5,537 nucleotides of DNA. Source: Fidelibacterota bacterium. Lineage in GTDB: Bacteria; Fidelibacterota; Marinisomatia; Marinisomatales; UBA1611. The stretch covers positions 1-5,537 of the forward strand of contig DQOT01000334.1 in assembly GCA_015658495.1 (NCBI GenBank), written 5' to 3'. Numbering within the stretch: the first letter of the stretch is position 1; every line of letters begins with the position of its first letter. The position numbers and the translations under genes are program-made. The notes under the pieces are model-generated. The model was given only the letters and a program-made list of their open reading frames with translations. It did no database searches and was not told where the DNA came from. Shown piece after piece: positions 5,311 through 5,537 of the stretch.

Positions 5311-5537
5311 ATGAACTCAATCACACAAAACTTTAGATCAAAACTCTTTGCCGGGGTTGCGGCTGCCCTGCCATTATTCCTGACTTACGTTTTATTGGAA
5401 TTTTTATTTATCACCATGGATGAAATGTCCGCACCGATCCTTGATAAATTTGGGATTGAAATTCCAGGTCTCGGTATCTTATTAACCCTGGCTCTTATTT
5501 TCTTCCTGGGTGTATTGGTTACAAATTTCCTAGGACG
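5311..5537 (+). CDS. DUF502 family membrane protein, N-terminal part
   Basis: The first 75 codons are present and the gene runs off the right edge. The translation has a short polar N terminus, a first membrane helix at about 11-34 (KLFAGVAAALPLFLTYVLLE) and an amphipathic loop (MDEMSAPILDKFGIE). Then comes IPGLGILLTLALIFFLGVLV (51-70), the second helix, ending in TNFLG. The order of a helix with a central proline, a loop containing D-x-x-x-x-P, and IPGLG-hydrophobic-G-x-x-x-x-N-x-x-G matches the DUF502 family, a widespread bacterial inner-membrane family without an established biochemical function. The start at 5311 is the first in-frame Met and places the helix at the usual distance. Upstream is the repeat-bearing intergenic region, so it probably has its own promoter. 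Family recognition is firm; function is unknown. Confidence 0.85.
   Translation, partial: MNSITQNFRSKLFAGVAAALPLFLTYVLLEFLFITMDEMSAPILDKFGIEIPGLGILLTLALIFFLGVLVTNFLG

Overview
The window looks like a chromosomal housekeeping segment from a member of the FCB (Fibrobacterota-Chlorobiota-Bacteroidota) group, most plausibly outside Bacteroidota proper, for example Candidatus Marinimicrobia (SAR406). The sequence clues are: (i) a C-terminal tail typical of type IX secretion (Por) cargo on the minus strand near 123-212; (ii) no Shine-Dalgarno-like sequence in front of any of the five plus-strand genes, and AT-rich TAACTTTG-type motifs instead; (iii) SecD with a large acidic insert in its periplasmic domain, reminiscent of Bacteroidota SecDF, but with secD and secF as separate adjacent genes. 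The lineage is an inference, since no marker gene is present.

Layout. Bases 1-439 (minus strand) hold the start of a secreted alkaline-phosphatase/sulfatase-superfamily protein. It is preceded by a broken gene for a small secreted BsuPI-like domain protein, whose N-terminal part (170-439) and type IX sorting tail (123-212) lie in different frames with most of the middle missing. Bases 440-751 are a divergent intergenic region with a candidate promoter for each direction and an attenuator-like hairpin just upstream of secD. Bases 752-3587 are secD and secF, one base apart, closed by a very good intrinsic terminator (3616-3664). Bases 3667-5014 hold an EamA/DMT-family transporter whose start codon lies 2 nt beyond that terminator's T-run, overlapping by 8 nt with a methylated-DNA--protein cysteine methyltransferase (ogt). 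Bases 5015-5310 are intergenic and hold a composite repeat: a nested palindrome flanked by 8-nt-periodic tracts in opposite orientation. From 5311 the start of a DUF502 membrane protein runs off the window.

How the genes relate. SecD and SecF form the proton-driven accessory complex of the Sec translocon, so they would support export of signal-peptide proteins such as the two encoded at the left edge. The DMT-ogt pair is translationally overlapped, which suggests co-expression, but no shared pathway is evident. I see no previously undescribed multi-gene system here. The points most worth a second look are the collapsed type IX cargo gene, the composite intergenic repeat, the terminator abutting the DMT start codon, and the attenuator-like secD leader.
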